From Actinomycetes bacterium (GTDB lineage Bacteria > Actinomycetota > Actinomycetes > Propionibacteriales > Nocardioidaceae), in assembly GCA_023396115.1 (NCBI GenBank), contig JAEWXC010000012.1, forward strand, positions 1 to 16,765: a DNA stretch of 16,765 nucleotides, written 5' to 3'. The notes beneath the pieces are model-generated. The model was not told the origin of the DNA and searched no databases. It saw nothing but the letters and a program-made list of their open reading frames with translations. The stretch's first letter is position 1. Each line of letters begins with the position of its first letter. The position numbers and the translations under genes are program-made. This document shows, in pieces, positions 1-9,654 of this stretch.

Positions 1-643
1 GCTCCAGCCCCGCGCCGCCGGGCAGCGTGCGCAGCCCGGCCGCGGACGCCGCCACCAGCCGGTCGGCGGCGTCGGGACCGAGCAGCCCCGGCCCGTCGGC
101 GCCCTGCACGAGGGCCCGGGGGTGCAGACCGGAGTCGGTGACCGCCGCGGGCAGCTCCCGGGGCTGCCAGTCCTCGGCACGCTGCGGGTCGCCGGTGGTG
201 GTGAGCAGGAACGGGCGACGGACCCCGTCGCGCCACCGCGTCCCGGCCAGCACGGAGGTGCGGCCCAGGACGGCGGCGACCTCGACGGCGGTGCTGCCCT
301 CGCCGGCCGGGAGATCCACCGCGCTCGCCGGGTCGTCGGGGGCCAGGAGCGCCGCGCGCGAGCCCCGGCCCGGCTCGGCCGTCCAGCCGGCCAGCAGGGC
401 ACCGTCGGGGTGGTCGAGACCGTCGGTGACGTGGCGGACGGTCTCCTCGGGCAGGGCGCTGTCCCCGTGCACCGGGGTCCAGCGGGCACCGCCGTCGTCG
501 GTCGTCTCGCCGGCCGTGTCCCCCGAGCTGGCCCCCGTGGTGGGGGCGCCGGAGGTCGGGTCCTGCGGTGCGGACCCGGCCGAGCAGCCACCGAGGGCCA
601 GCAGCCCGATGCAGGGGAGGGCCAGCAACCGGGTCGCACGCAT
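1..643 (-). CDS. Putative lipoprotein, function unknown (3' end beyond window)
   Basis: The first 214 residues are present and the frame is open to the left edge, so the C-terminus is missing. The protein starts MRATRLLALPCIGLLALGGC: a short basic N-region, a hydrophobic stretch and a lipobox (LGGC) with the lipidated Cys at residue 20. A Ser/Thr/Gly/Asp-rich linker follows, as is usual for surface lipoproteins. It should therefore be exported by Sec, lipidated by Lgt and cut by LspA, and sit on the outer face of the membrane. The rest is rich in Ala, Asp, Gly and Trp-containing segments and has no motif I recognise; a beta-rich or propeller-like extracellular domain is possible but is only a guess. 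The ATG at 643 was chosen because the signal peptide begins there and a CAGAAT -10-like box lies six bases upstream. A GGGAGG is also present but is 12 bases away. The gene is divergent from recQ. Confidence 0.75.
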   Translation of the reverse strand, partial: MRATRLLALPCIGLLALGGCSAGSAPQDPTSGAPTTGASSGDTAGETTDDGGARWTPVHGDSALPEETVRHVTDGLDHPDGALLAGWTAEPGRGSRAALLAPDDPASAVDLPAGEGSTAVEVAAVLGRTSVLAGTRWRDGVRRPFLLTTTGDPQRAEDWQPRELPAAVTDSGLHPRALVQGADGPGLLGPDAADRLVAASAAGLRTLPGGAGLE

Positions 644-706
644 GCCGCGATTCTGCCTCCCGTGGTGGCCCGCATGAGCGGGGGTGCCGGCTGGTAGACA
701 GGCGCC
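644..706. promoter_or_regulatory. Divergent promoter region, lipoprotein gene / recQ
   Basis: This 63-base gap separates two start codons that point away from each other. On the + strand, TAGACA (695-700) is six bases before the recQ ATG. On the - strand, CAGAAT (655-650) is six bases before the lipoprotein ATG. That spacing would start both transcripts at or next to the start codon, i.e. leaderless. I see no convincing -35 boxes, and neither hexamer fits TANNNT fully. Confidence 0.45.
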
Positions 707-2821
<2,115 letters not shown>

Positions 2822-2823
2822 AG

Positions 2824-3354
2824 TCAGGCGCCGTGGCGGCGCAGGCCCTCGAACTCGGTGCGCTGGTCCTCGGCCAGCAGGTCCGGGCGGCGCGCCACCT
2901 CGTCGGCCACGTACGAGACGAGCGGTTCCAGGGTGGGGTGCAGGACCCCGCTGATCCGTGCCTCCCGGGCAACGCCGTGCACGTCGGTGCCGGTGAGCAC
3001 CAGGACCGGCTGGGGCCGGCCCGGCCCCACGACGGCGCGGGTGACCCGGACGGCGGTGACGTCGGTCAGGCGCATCACCAGACGCTCGGTGCTCCCCGAC
3101 CCGACGGCGACCTCGGTGGGCGAGGCCTCCACCCAGAACCGGCGCAGGGTGCGCAGCAGCAGCAGCGGTAGCGCGATCAGCAGCACCGCCAGGACCAGCG
3201 GGGAGACCAGGCCCTGGAGCCGCTCGCCCATCGCGTCCTGGCGCAGTGCGTCGACGACCCCGGTCAGCACCGGCAGGGCGACGACGACGGAGAGCACTCC
3301 CACCACCCACTGCAGCGTCGTCCGCTGCGGGAGCCGTTGCCTGGCTGTCTCCAT
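2824..3354 (-). CDS. Small two-TM membrane protein with possible PH-like domain
   Basis: The 176-residue product has two hydrophobic segments, about 14-33 and 49-67, joined by a short loop. A soluble C-terminal part of about 100 residues follows, rich in short beta-like stretches (for example RLVMRLTDVTAVRVTRAVVG, 91-110). A strand-rich region directly after two TM helices recalls bacterial PH-like domain membrane proteins, but this is inference from overall form. No catalytic motif is visible, and both helices lack charged residues that would suggest transport. An upstream ATG-less extension is possible up to 3441. I chose ATG 3354 because GGGAGGG lies about eight bases upstream and TM1 follows at normal distance. 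The gene is convergent with recQ (two-base gap) and downstream of the efflux pump gene, from which a strong hairpin separates it, so it is probably transcribed on its own. Confidence 0.7.
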   Translation of the reverse strand: METARQRLPQRTTLQWVVGVLSVVVALPVLTGVVDALRQDAMGERLQGLVSPLVLAVLLIALPLLLLRTLRRFWVEASPTEVAVGSGSTERLVMRLTDVTAVRVTRAVVGPGRPQPVLVLTGTDVHGVAREARISGVLHPTLEPLVSYVADEVARRPDLLAEDQRTEFEGLRRHGA

Positions 3355-3423
3355 GCCCAGCACCCTCCCACGGGTCGCAGCTGGTCCAGCACATCGGGCC
3401 GGGACCCACGTCGCCCGGACGCA

Positions 3424-3461
3424 CCGGACCCCGGCCCACACGTGGTGGAGCCGGGGTCCGG
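3424..3461 (-). terminator. Strong GC hairpin after the MFS gene
   Basis: CCGGACCCCGGC (3424-3435) and GCCGGGGTCCGG (3450-3461) are perfect 12-base inverted repeats. A smaller CCAC/GTGG pair lies inside the 14-base loop. The hairpin begins 14 bases after the MFS stop codon in the direction of transcription. There is no U-tract, which is common for actinobacterial terminators. It lies between two leftward genes and should limit read-through into the small membrane-protein gene. Confidence 0.75.
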
Positions 3462-3474
3462 AAGGGGGTGTCGG

Positions 3475-5004
3475 TCAGTGACCGGCCATCACCGTCGGGT
3501 CGACCGGGGCGACCTTCTTGCGGGGCAGGAACAGCGCCGGCACGATCACACAGGCGCACAGCACGACCCCGACCACGAAGGTGGCCTGGTAGACACCGGA
3601 CAGCTCGTGCAGCAGGTTCTGCGGGACCTGCGGGGCGTCGCCCTGACGCATCCCGTAGGCCTGCTGCGCCATCACGTTCTCCAGCAGCTTGTTGGTGAAG
3701 ACCACCGAGAAGACCGCGGCACCGATGGAGCTGGCCACCTGCTGGACGATGTTCATCAGGGTGGATCCGCGAGCCACGTTGTGCTCGGTCAGGGTGGCGA
3801 GCGCCGCCGTCATGATCGGCATCATCGTCGAGCCCATACCCATGCCCATCACGAAGAGCGAGGCCCAGATGAAGACCTTGCCCGAGCCGTCGTCGACCTG
3901 GGTGAACAGGAACATGCCCAGCGTCACCAGCGAGATACCGGTGAGCACGATCTTGCCGGGGCCGATCTTGTCGACCAGCAGACCGGCGATCGGCATGGTG
4001 AGCATCGCGCCGATGCCCTGCGGGGCGAGCATGCCGCCCGAGCCGGTGGCCGTGTAGCCGTGCACGTTCTGGAAGAACGCCGGGAACAGCAGCGAGGAGC
4101 CGAAGAACGCCACCGCGAACAGCATCATCGCGATCACCGCGACGGTCATGTTGCGGTTGCGGAACAGGCGCAGCTCGATCAGCGGGTGCTTGTTGCGGCC
4201 CGACAGCGCCCACGGGATGAACGCGACGATCAGCAGGGCACCGATGACCAGGGTGGTGGTCACCTCGGTGGTCCACACGGTGCCGTGGGTGGCCTTGGCG
4301 TCCGGGATCGAGGAGACGCCGTAGAGGAACAGCGCCAGACCGGGGGAGATCAGCAGCATGCCGAGGAAGTCGAAGGTCTCCGACGGCTCGACGTGGTCCT
4401 TGGGCAGCACGATGGCGGCGTAGATGATCGCGCCGATGCCGATCGGCAGGTTGATCAGGAAGATCCAGTGCCACGACAGGTGGTCGATCATGACGCCACC
4501 CAGGATCGGGCCGAAGATCGGGCCCAGCAGCATCGGGACGCCCATCACGGCCATCACCCGGCCGACGCGCTCGGGACCGGCGGCCTTGGTCAGCATCGTC
4601 ATGCCCAGCGGCATCAGCATGCCGCCACCGAGGCCCTGGAGCACGCGGAAGGCGATCAGCTGGGACAGGTCACCGGCGGTGGCGCAGAGCACCGAGCCGG
4701 CGGTGAACAGGGCCACGGCCAGCAGGTACAGGCGCTTGGTGCCGAAGCGGTCGGCTGCCCAGCCGGTCAGCGGGATCACGGTGGCCAGGGCCAGCGTGTA
4801 ACCGGTCATCGTCCAGGCGACGTCGGCGGGCGAGGCCTTGAAGTCCTCCATCCAGGTGGGGATGGCGACCGAGACGACGGTGATGTCGAGGATGGACATG
4901 ATGGCGCCGAGCACGACGACGCCGGCGACGAGCAGGACGGACTTGTCCAGCTTGTCGCTCGCGGGGGACGGCGCGTTGCCGTCGAGGGACTCTTGGGTAC
5001 TCAC
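3475..5004 (-). CDS. MFS drug efflux transporter, DHA2 family (EmrB/QacA type, 14 TM)
   Basis: The 509-residue inner-membrane protein should export drugs or other hydrophobic compounds using the proton gradient. Visible DHA2 marks, numbered from the GTG start: motif D1 LDITVVSVAIP (39-49), motif A GWAADRFGTKRLY (81-93), motif B with R120 in AFRVLQGLGGG, and antiporter motif C GPIFGPILGG (161-170). The sequence carries about 14 hydrophobic segments, and the C-terminal half includes the Met-rich GMGMGSTMMPIMTAAL helix, usual for DHA2 pumps. The N-terminus (1-20) is polar and cytoplasmic. GTG 5004 was preferred to the in-frame start at 5040 because TACCCT sits six bases upstream, and starting at 5040 would put that promoter and its inverted repeat inside the gene. 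Substrate cannot be told from sequence. The peroxidase gene lies upstream on the same strand, but the pump has its own promoter. Confidence 0.92.
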   Translation of the reverse strand: MSTQESLDGNAPSPASDKLDKSVLLVAGVVVLGAIMSILDITVVSVAIPTWMEDFKASPADVAWTMTGYTLALATVIPLTGWAADRFGTKRLYLLAVALFTAGSVLCATAGDLSQLIAFRVLQGLGGGMLMPLGMTMLTKAAGPERVGRVMAVMGVPMLLGPIFGPILGGVMIDHLSWHWIFLINLPIGIGAIIYAAIVLPKDHVEPSETFDFLGMLLISPGLALFLYGVSSIPDAKATHGTVWTTEVTTTLVIGALLIVAFIPWALSGRNKHPLIELRLFRNRNMTVAVIAMMLFAVAFFGSSLLFPAFFQNVHGYTATGSGGMLAPQGIGAMLTMPIAGLLVDKIGPGKIVLTGISLVTLGMFLFTQVDDGSGKVFIWASLFVMGMGMGSTMMPIMTAALATLTEHNVARGSTLMNIVQQVASSIGAAVFSVVFTNKLLENVMAQQAYGMRQGDAPQVPQNLLHELSGVYQATFVVGVVLCACVIVPALFLPRKKVAPVDPTVMAGH

Positions 5005-5040
5005 CGAGCGAGGGTACGACCGCGTACCGACACCCGACAA
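5005..5040 (-). promoter_or_regulatory. MFS promoter with inverted-repeat operator over the -10 box
   Basis: On the - strand, TTGTCG (5040-5035), an 18-base spacer and TACCCT (5016-5011) form a plausible promoter. Six bases then lead to the GTG start, so the transcript should be leaderless. A perfect inverted repeat, GGTACG-N4-CGTACC, covers 5013-5028 and overlaps the -10 box. That is where a repressor such as a TetR or MarR protein would block polymerase. No regulator gene for it is adjacent. Confidence 0.55.
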
Positions 5041-5086
5041 ATCATTTGGCTGGTGCTAACGATCACATCTTCAACGAGGGCGCCCC

Positions 5087-5575
5087 TCAGCTGACGAGGG
5101 TGCGGATGCCGTCCACCAGGCGGGGGTCCGAGGGCTCCACGCCGGGCGAGAACCGGGAGACGACCGTCCCGTCGGCAGCGAGCAGGAACTTCTCGAAGTT
5201 CCAGGTGACGTCGCCGGCCTCGCCGGACTCGTTGGGGGTGCGGGTCAGCTCGGCGTAGAGCGGGTGCCGCTCCGCCCCGTTCACCTCGATCTTCTCGGTC
5301 AGCGGGAAGGTGACGCCGTAGCTGGCCGAGCAGAACTCGGCGATCTCCTCGGCCGTGCCGGGCTCCTGGCCCAGGAACTGGTTGCACGGCACACCCACCA
5401 CGGTGAAGCCGCGCGGACCGTACTCCCGCTGCAGCTCCTCGAGACCGGTGTACTGCGGCGTGAGGCCGCAGCGCGAGGCGACGTTGACGACCAGGGCCGG
5501 CTGCCCGCCGGTCAGCTCGCCGAGGGTGGAGGCCGTGCCGTCGAGGCGCCCGATCGGGGTCTGCAGGATGTCCAT
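5087..5575 (-). CDS. Glutathione peroxidase family protein (probably thioredoxin-dependent, 2-Cys)
   Basis: The 162-residue product matches the usual length of bacterial GPx-fold peroxidases, which reduce H2O2 and organic hydroperoxides in the cytoplasm. The catalytic tetrad is visible: C36 in NVASRCGLTPQY, Q66 in GVPCNQFLGQE, and W125 with N126 in WNFEKFL. It carries Cys rather than selenocysteine at the active site. C82 (in EFCSASYGVTFPL) sits where the resolving Cys lies in yeast Gpx3 (C36/C82), so it probably forms an intramolecular disulfide recycled by thioredoxin. Actinobacteria use mycothiol and generally lack glutathione, which fits. No signal peptide is present. The ATG start has TAGGCT six bases upstream. 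Its neighbour upstream (SNF2) is divergent, and an efflux pump gene lies 82 bases downstream. Confidence 0.93.
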   Translation of the reverse strand: MDILQTPIGRLDGTASTLGELTGGQPALVVNVASRCGLTPQYTGLEELQREYGPRGFTVVGVPCNQFLGQEPGTAEEIAEFCSASYGVTFPLTEKIEVNGAERHPLYAELTRTPNESGEAGDVTWNFEKFLLAADGTVVSRFSPGVEPSDPRLVDGIRTLVS

Positions 5576-5682
5576 GGCGCGAGCCTAGCCACCGCCCGTG
5601 ACACGGGGCGGGAACCCTGCGTCGGCGCCGGGCGTTACCGTCACTGTCCCCACCGACCCACCCCTCCTGGAGGCTGTTGCGC
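5576..5682. promoter_or_regulatory. Divergent promoter region, peroxidase / SNF2 gene
   Basis: On the - strand, TAGGCT (5587-5582) lies six bases before the peroxidase ATG, consistent with a leaderless transcript. On the + strand, TACCGT (5636-5641) is a possible -10 for the SNF2 gene. That transcript would have a leader carrying GGAGG (5669-5673) nine bases before GTG 5683. The ribosome site therefore favours GTG 5683 over the in-frame TTG at 5677, which would leave only three bases. No clear -35 or operator is seen. Confidence 0.45.
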
Positions 5683-8424
5683 GTGAGCGTCGTCCCCGTC
5701 ACCGGCCGCGCCGGCGTGCTGCCCGGCGAGCCCCCGCGCGAGACGCAGGTGGAGTTCACCGGGGGACGGTTCCCGGTCACCCTGGGGCTGCGGGCCGCGA
5801 TGCCGGTGCTCAAGCGCGCGCTCTCCGACGACGACGCGCACCCCAGCGTCAAGCTGATCGCCGGGGCGGTGCAGCTGGGCGTGCGGTTCGTGGCGGCGGG
5901 CCGCTTCGTGCCCGACGAGGAGCACGGGTGCTGGCGGGTCGGTCGGCTCACCGAGGCCGACGAGGAGGCCGTCGTCGGGCTGGCCCGCGCCCGCGCGCAC
6001 GACGGGTTCGACCAGGCGACCGCCGAGCACCTGGTCCGGCAGGTGCTGGACGCCGTCGTCGACGTGATGCCCCGCACCGCGCCCCTGGACAGCCGCCCGA
6101 CCGCCCCGCAGCGCCGGGCGTCGGGGCGGACCCAGCCGTCCACCCAGCAGTCGGCCGCGGGCCAGGGCGAGCAGTTCCAGCGCACCCTCGAGCAGCGCCT
6201 GGCCCGGATCCGGGCCCGGTCCGGTGGCGACCTGGTGCAGCAGGTCGGCATCTCGCTGCGGATGGAGGCCGACGAGGAGGAGCTGGTCGGCGGCTCGGTG
6301 CGCCTGGTGCTGCAGGTCCACGACGAGGCCAACCCGGTGCACCTGGCCGACGCGGCCCTGCTGTGGGTCGACGACCCCGCCGAGCACGGATTCGGCCAGC
6401 GGGCCCGCACCCACACCCTGGTGGCGCTGCGCGCGGCCGCGCAGGCGTGGCCGGTGCTGGACCGGCTCAGCCGGGAACGGGTCCCCGACCAGATCACCCT
6501 GGAGACCGAGGACCTGCTGAGCCTGCTCACCGACGGTGTGGGAGCACTGGCCGAGGCCGGTGTCGACGTGCTCTTCCCCAAGTCCCTGGGCCGGGACCTG
6601 CGGGCCGAGGCGGTGCTGGACTCCAGCTCCGGGCAGGTCTTCACCCGCGAGGAGCCGCTGCAGGATCCGATCCTGGGCACCCAGGCGCTGTTCTCGTTCA
6701 ACTGGCAGCTCTCCCTGGCCGGCGACCCGCTCACCGCCGCCGAGATGGACGAGCTGGCCCGGGCCGCCAGCCCGGTGGTCAAGCTGCGCGGCAACTGGAT
6801 GATCGTCGACCCCGCCACGGCCCGGAAGGCGCGGAAGCGGCTGGTCCGCCAGGTCAAGCCCGCCGAGGCGGTCGCGGCAGCGCTGACCGGCCAGGTGCGG
6901 GTCGCCGAGGAGACCTCCGACGTGGTCGTCGGCGCCTCGCTGCTGGCGGTCGTGGACCGGATCCGGGCGGCCGCCACCGGCACCCCGGTCGAGGTGCCCG
7001 ACACGTTGGCCGCGACCCTGCGCGACTACCAGCGCGCCGGCCTGACCTGGCTCAGCGAGCTGACCGACCTGGGGCTGGGTGGCTGCCTGGCCGACGACAT
7101 GGGGTTGGGCAAGACGATCACCCTGATCGCGCTGCACCTGCGCCGCGCCGAGCGGGCCGGCGGCCCCACGCTGGTGGTCTGCCCGGCCTCGCTGCTGGGC
7201 AACTGGGAGTCCGAGATCCGCCGGTTCGCCCCGGGGGTGCCGGTGCGCCGCTTCCACGGGTCCCAGCGCGACCTCGACGGGTTCACCGAGCTCCCCGGCA
7301 TCGGCGGGTACGGGTTCGTGCTCACCACCTACGGCACCATGCGCGTCGACGCCGACGCGCTGGCCGGGGTCGCGTGGGACCTGGTCGTGGCCGACGAGGC
7401 CCAGCACGTGAAGAACCCCGCCTCCGCCACCGCCCGGGCGCTGCGCAGCATCGACTCGGCCGCCCGGGTCGCGCTGACCGGCACCCCGGTGGAGAACGAG
7501 CTGACCGAGCTGTGGGCGATCCTGGACTGGGTGGTGCCCGGCCTGCTCGGCTCCCGCAACGCCTTCCGCAAGGTGTGGGCGGCCCCGATCGAGTCCGGCA
7601 CACAACCGGCCACCGCCGCGAAGTTCGCCGCCCTGGTCGAACCGTTCCTGCTGCGCCGCCGCAAGTCCGACCCCGGCGTCGCCCCGGAGCTGCCGCCGAA
7701 GACCGAGACCGACCACCTGCTCGCCCTGACCCGGGAGCAGGCGGTGCTCTACGAGGCGTTCGTGCGCGACTCGATGGACCGGATCGAGCGCTCCGAACCC
7801 GACGCCCGGCGCGGGCTGGTGCTGAAGATGCTCACCGGGCTGAAGCAGATCTGCAACCACCCGGCGCACTTCCTCAAGCAGGCCAACCCCAAGCTCGCCG
7901 GGCGCTCGGAGAAGCTCGACCTGCTCGACGAGCTGGTCGGCACCGTCCTGGCCGAGCAGGGGCAGGTGCTGGTCTTCACCCAGTACGTCGCGATGGGGCG
8001 GCTGCTGGTGGCGCACCTGACCCGGGCCGGGGTGCCGCACCACTTCCTGCACGGCCAGGTGCCGGTGCGCACCCGGGAGAAGATGGTCGAGGAGTTCCAG
8101 GCCGGCGAGGTGCCGGTCTTCGTGCTGTCGCTCAAGGCGGCCGGCACCGGGCTGAACCTCACCGCCGCCGACCACGTCGTCCACCTGGACCGGTGGTGGA
8201 ACCCGGCGGTGGAGGACCAGGCCACCGACCGGGCGTACCGGATCGGGCAGACCCGGCCGGTGCAGGTGCACCGGATGGTGGTGCGCGGCACCGTCGAGGA
8301 GAAGATCGCCGAGCTGCTGGCCCGCAAGCGCAGCCTGGCCGACGCGGTGCTCGGCCGCGGCGAGGCCGCGCTCACCGAGCTCTCCGACGACGAGCTGCGC
8401 GACCTGGTGGAGCTGCGGCCGTGA
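5683..8424 (+). CDS. SWI2/SNF2-family DEAD-like ATPase/helicase
   Basis: The 913-residue protein is a DNA-translocating ATPase of superfamily 2. Residues about 1-440 are the bacterial SNF2-associated N-terminal region, not needed for catalysis and of unknown role. The motor follows: Q-like LRDYQRAGLTWL (446-457), Walker A DDMGLGKT (471-478), Walker B DEAQ with HVKNP (571-579), motif III LTGTPVENEL (598-607), and in lobe 2 VLVFTQY (762-768), SLKAAGTGLNLT (816-827) and motif VI QATDRAYRIGQ (846-856). All motifs are intact. The start is GTG with GGAGG nine bases upstream. It overlaps the next gene by four bases, and SWIM zinc-finger proteins are known partners of bacterial SNF2 ATPases. By memory it resembles the mycobacterial HelZ type, which I could not verify. 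It probably remodels DNA-protein complexes or acts in repair. The substrate is unknown. Confidence 0.93.
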   Translation: MSVVPVTGRAGVLPGEPPRETQVEFTGGRFPVTLGLRAAMPVLKRALSDDDAHPSVKLIAGAVQLGVRFVAAGRFVPDEEHGCWRVGRLTEADEEAVVGLARARAHDGFDQATAEHLVRQVLDAVVDVMPRTAPLDSRPTAPQRRASGRTQPSTQQSAAGQGEQFQRTLEQRLARIRARSGGDLVQQVGISLRMEADEEELVGGSVRLVLQVHDEANPVHLADAALLWVDDPAEHGFGQRARTHTLVALRAAAQAWPVLDRLSRERVPDQITLETEDLLSLLTDGVGALAEAGVDVLFPKSLGRDLRAEAVLDSSSGQVFTREEPLQDPILGTQALFSFNWQLSLAGDPLTAAEMDELARAASPVVKLRGNWMIVDPATARKARKRLVRQVKPAEAVAAALTGQVRVAEETSDVVVGASLLAVVDRIRAAATGTPVEVPDTLAATLRDYQRAGLTWLSELTDLGLGGCLADDMGLGKTITLIALHLRRAERAGGPTLVVCPASLLGNWESEIRRFAPGVPVRRFHGSQRDLDGFTELPGIGGYGFVLTTYGTMRVDADALAGVAWDLVVADEAQHVKNPASATARALRSIDSAARVALTGTPVENELTELWAILDWVVPGLLGSRNAFRKVWAAPIESGTQPATAAKFAALVEPFLLRRRKSDPGVAPELPPKTETDHLLALTREQAVLYEAFVRDSMDRIERSEPDARRGLVLKMLTGLKQICNHPAHFLKQANPKLAGRSEKLDLLDELVGTVLAEQGQVLVFTQYVAMGRLLVAHLTRAGVPHHFLHGQVPVRTREKMVEEFQAGEVPVFVLSLKAAGTGLNLTAADHVVHLDRWWNPAVEDQATDRAYRIGQTRPVQVHRMVVRGTVEEKIAELLARKRSLADAVLGRGEAALTELSDDELRDLVELRP

Positions 8425-9122
8425 GCGCCCGGACCTTCCCCCGCCTCGCACCGCGCCGCTCCGGCGGACGGAGCAGCTGGTGGGGCCGGGCCTGGCAGCG
8501 CACCGTGGAGGAGTCGACCTACGCCGACGCCGACCTCACGGCGGGCCGGCGCGCCGCCCGGGCAGGCCGGGTCGGGGCGATCGGGCTCAGCGACGGCCGC
8601 TGCGTCGCCGCGGTCGAGTCCGGCGACGACGCGCTGACCGCCCAGGTGCTGGTGCGGGCCTTCGACGCCGGAGAGCAGGAGACGCTGCTCGCGGCGGTGG
8701 AGTCCGAGGCCGGCCGGATCGCGGACCTGCTGGCCGGCCAGCTGCCCGACGGGCTGGTCGAGCACGCCGAGGAGTCCGGGATCGACCTGGTGCCGGGCAG
8801 CGGCGACGTCAGCTACTCGTGCAGCTGCGAGCCGTGGGCCGACCCCTGCCAGCACGCGGTGGCCCTGGCCACCCAGGTGGGCTGGCTGCTCGACGAGGAG
8901 CCGCTGCTGCTGCTGGCGCTGCGGGGGTTCTCCCGCACCGAGCTGCTGGACCGGTTGGACGAGCGACGCTCCGCGGCCGCGCGGACCGCCACGGGGTCCG
9001 CTGCCGGGTCCGGGGACGACGACGGCCCGCAGGCCGACCCGGACCCCGACGAGATCGATGACCTCGCGGTGGCCCAGGACGCGGCGCTGCGGGCCGAGCG
9101 TCTGCTGCAGGAGTGGGGCTGA
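8421..9122 (+). CDS. SWIM zinc-finger protein, partner of the SNF2 ATPase
   Basis: The 233-residue protein carries a SWIM motif, CxCx6CxH, at C134, C136, C143 and H145 (YSCSCEPWADPCQHAVALA), which binds one zinc and is expected to contact DNA or protein. Before it are an Arg/Trp-rich N-terminus with SSWWGRAWQRTVE (18-30) and a mixed region. After it are a Leu-rich helix (155-168) and an acidic, low-complexity tail (about 195-215). The same N-terminal Trp-rich stretch recurs in actinobacterial SWIM proteins as I remember them. The GTG start overlaps the SNF2 stop as GTGA, so translation is coupled and the two products are likely made in fixed ratio and act together. No enzymatic motif is seen. 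A joint role in DNA repair or remodelling is inference from the pairing. Confidence 0.88.
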   Translation: MSARTFPRLAPRRSGGRSSWWGRAWQRTVEESTYADADLTAGRRAARAGRVGAIGLSDGRCVAAVESGDDALTAQVLVRAFDAGEQETLLAAVESEAGRIADLLAGQLPDGLVEHAEESGIDLVPGSGDVSYSCSCEPWADPCQHAVALATQVGWLLDEEPLLLLALRGFSRTELLDRLDERRSAAARTATGSAAGSGDDDGPQADPDPDEIDDLAVAQDAALRAERLLQEWG

Positions 9123-9153
9123 GGCCCCGCCGGGATCAGGCCCCGGGGGCCTC
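9121..9153. terminator. Shared GC-rich hairpin between convergent genes
   Basis: GAGGCCCC (9121-9128) and GGGGCCTC (9146-9153) are perfect inverted repeats around a 17-base loop. AGGCCCC (9138-9144) and GGGGCCT (9146-9152) offer an alternative tight hairpin. The SWIM gene and the ferritin gene end here facing each other, 13 bases apart. The symmetrical structure could stop transcription from both sides. It has no U-tract, so function is inferred from position only. Confidence 0.4.
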
Positions 9154-9654
9154 GGTGGTACCCACCGGGCGCGACCCGAGCTCCTCGTCGAGGCGGAGCA
9201 GGCCCGGGCCGTCGTCGCCGATCATCTTGAGCTGGCCGATGATCTCGGAGACGGTCGCCTCCTCCTCGACCTGCTCCTCGAGGAACCAGTTGAGCAGCGG
9301 GCGCGAGTCCAGGTCGCCGTCCTTCTCGGCGGCCCGGTACAGGTCGCGGATCGACTCCGAGACCTTCTCCTCGTGCGCGAGCGCGGCCTGGAACGCGTCC
9401 AGTGCGCTGGTCACCGTGGCGGACGGGGCCTTGACGGCGCCGATCACGGGGCGGTTGTCGCGGTCGACGACGTGGTCGATGAAGCGGTTCGCGTGGACGA
9501 TCTCCTCGTCGGCCTGGTGACGCAGCCACTTGGCCATGCCGGTCAGGTCCATGAGGTCCATCTCGATGGCCAGCTGGCGGTAGACCAGCGACGCGGAGAA
9601 CTCCAGGGCGATCTGGTCGTTGAAAGCCTTCTCGAGGTCTGCACTCATCTTCAT
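9136..9654 (-). CDS. Non-heme ferritin (iron storage)
   Basis: The 172-residue four-helix ferritin oxidises Fe(II) at a di-iron centre and stores it as a mineral in a 24-subunit cytoplasmic shell. The ferroxidase ligands line up with E. coli FtnA, offset by one: E18, E51, H54, E95, Q128 and E131, plus the conserved Y25. Typical stretches are QIALEFSASLVYRQLAIEM (14-32) and WLRHQADEEIVHANRFIDHV (43-62). The acidic C-terminal tail (about 147-172) is not part of the core. No Met-52 heme-ligand pattern of bacterioferritin is evident. ATG 9654 is chosen since TAGGGT lies seven bases upstream (leaderless). An in-frame ATG at 9648 has GGGA eight bases before it and is the alternative. It is convergent with the SWIM gene and downstream of tetR on the same strand, with its own promoter. 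Confidence 0.93.
   Translation of the reverse strand: MKMSADLEKAFNDQIALEFSASLVYRQLAIEMDLMDLTGMAKWLRHQADEEIVHANRFIDHVVDRDNRPVIGAVKAPSATVTSALDAFQAALAHEEKVSESIRDLYRAAEKDGDLDSRPLLNWFLEEQVEEEATVSEIIGQLKMIGDDGPGLLRLDEELGSRPVGTTEAPGA

Noticed and set aside
5005..5040. Longer MFS start at 5040
   Set aside because: It would place a -35, a -10 and a perfect inverted repeat inside the coding region and add 12 non-conserved residues.
3337..5094. 585-codon + strand frame opposite the MFS gene
   Set aside because: The translation is a repetitive His/Asp/Arg/Gly-rich string with no domain. The opposite strand encodes a complete 14-TM transporter.
5641..8451. Very long open frame (936 codons) on the - strand opposite the SNF2 gene
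   Set aside because: It is antisense to a gene with every SNF2 motif. Its translation is low-complexity, rich in Gly, Gln, His, Leu and Arg, as expected for a GC-rich shadow frame.
5598..9122. 1174-residue reading frame that would fuse a + strand frame over the SNF2 gene to the SWIM protein
   Set aside because: Only the last 233 residues look like real protein. The part before is an Arg/Ala/Gly/Pro-rich shadow of the SNF2 gene. The true start is GTG 8421.
5683..9122. SNF2-SWIM pair as part of a phage defence island
   Set aside because: There is no methylase, nuclease, phospholipase-D, integrase or other defence partner nearby. The neighbours are housekeeping genes.
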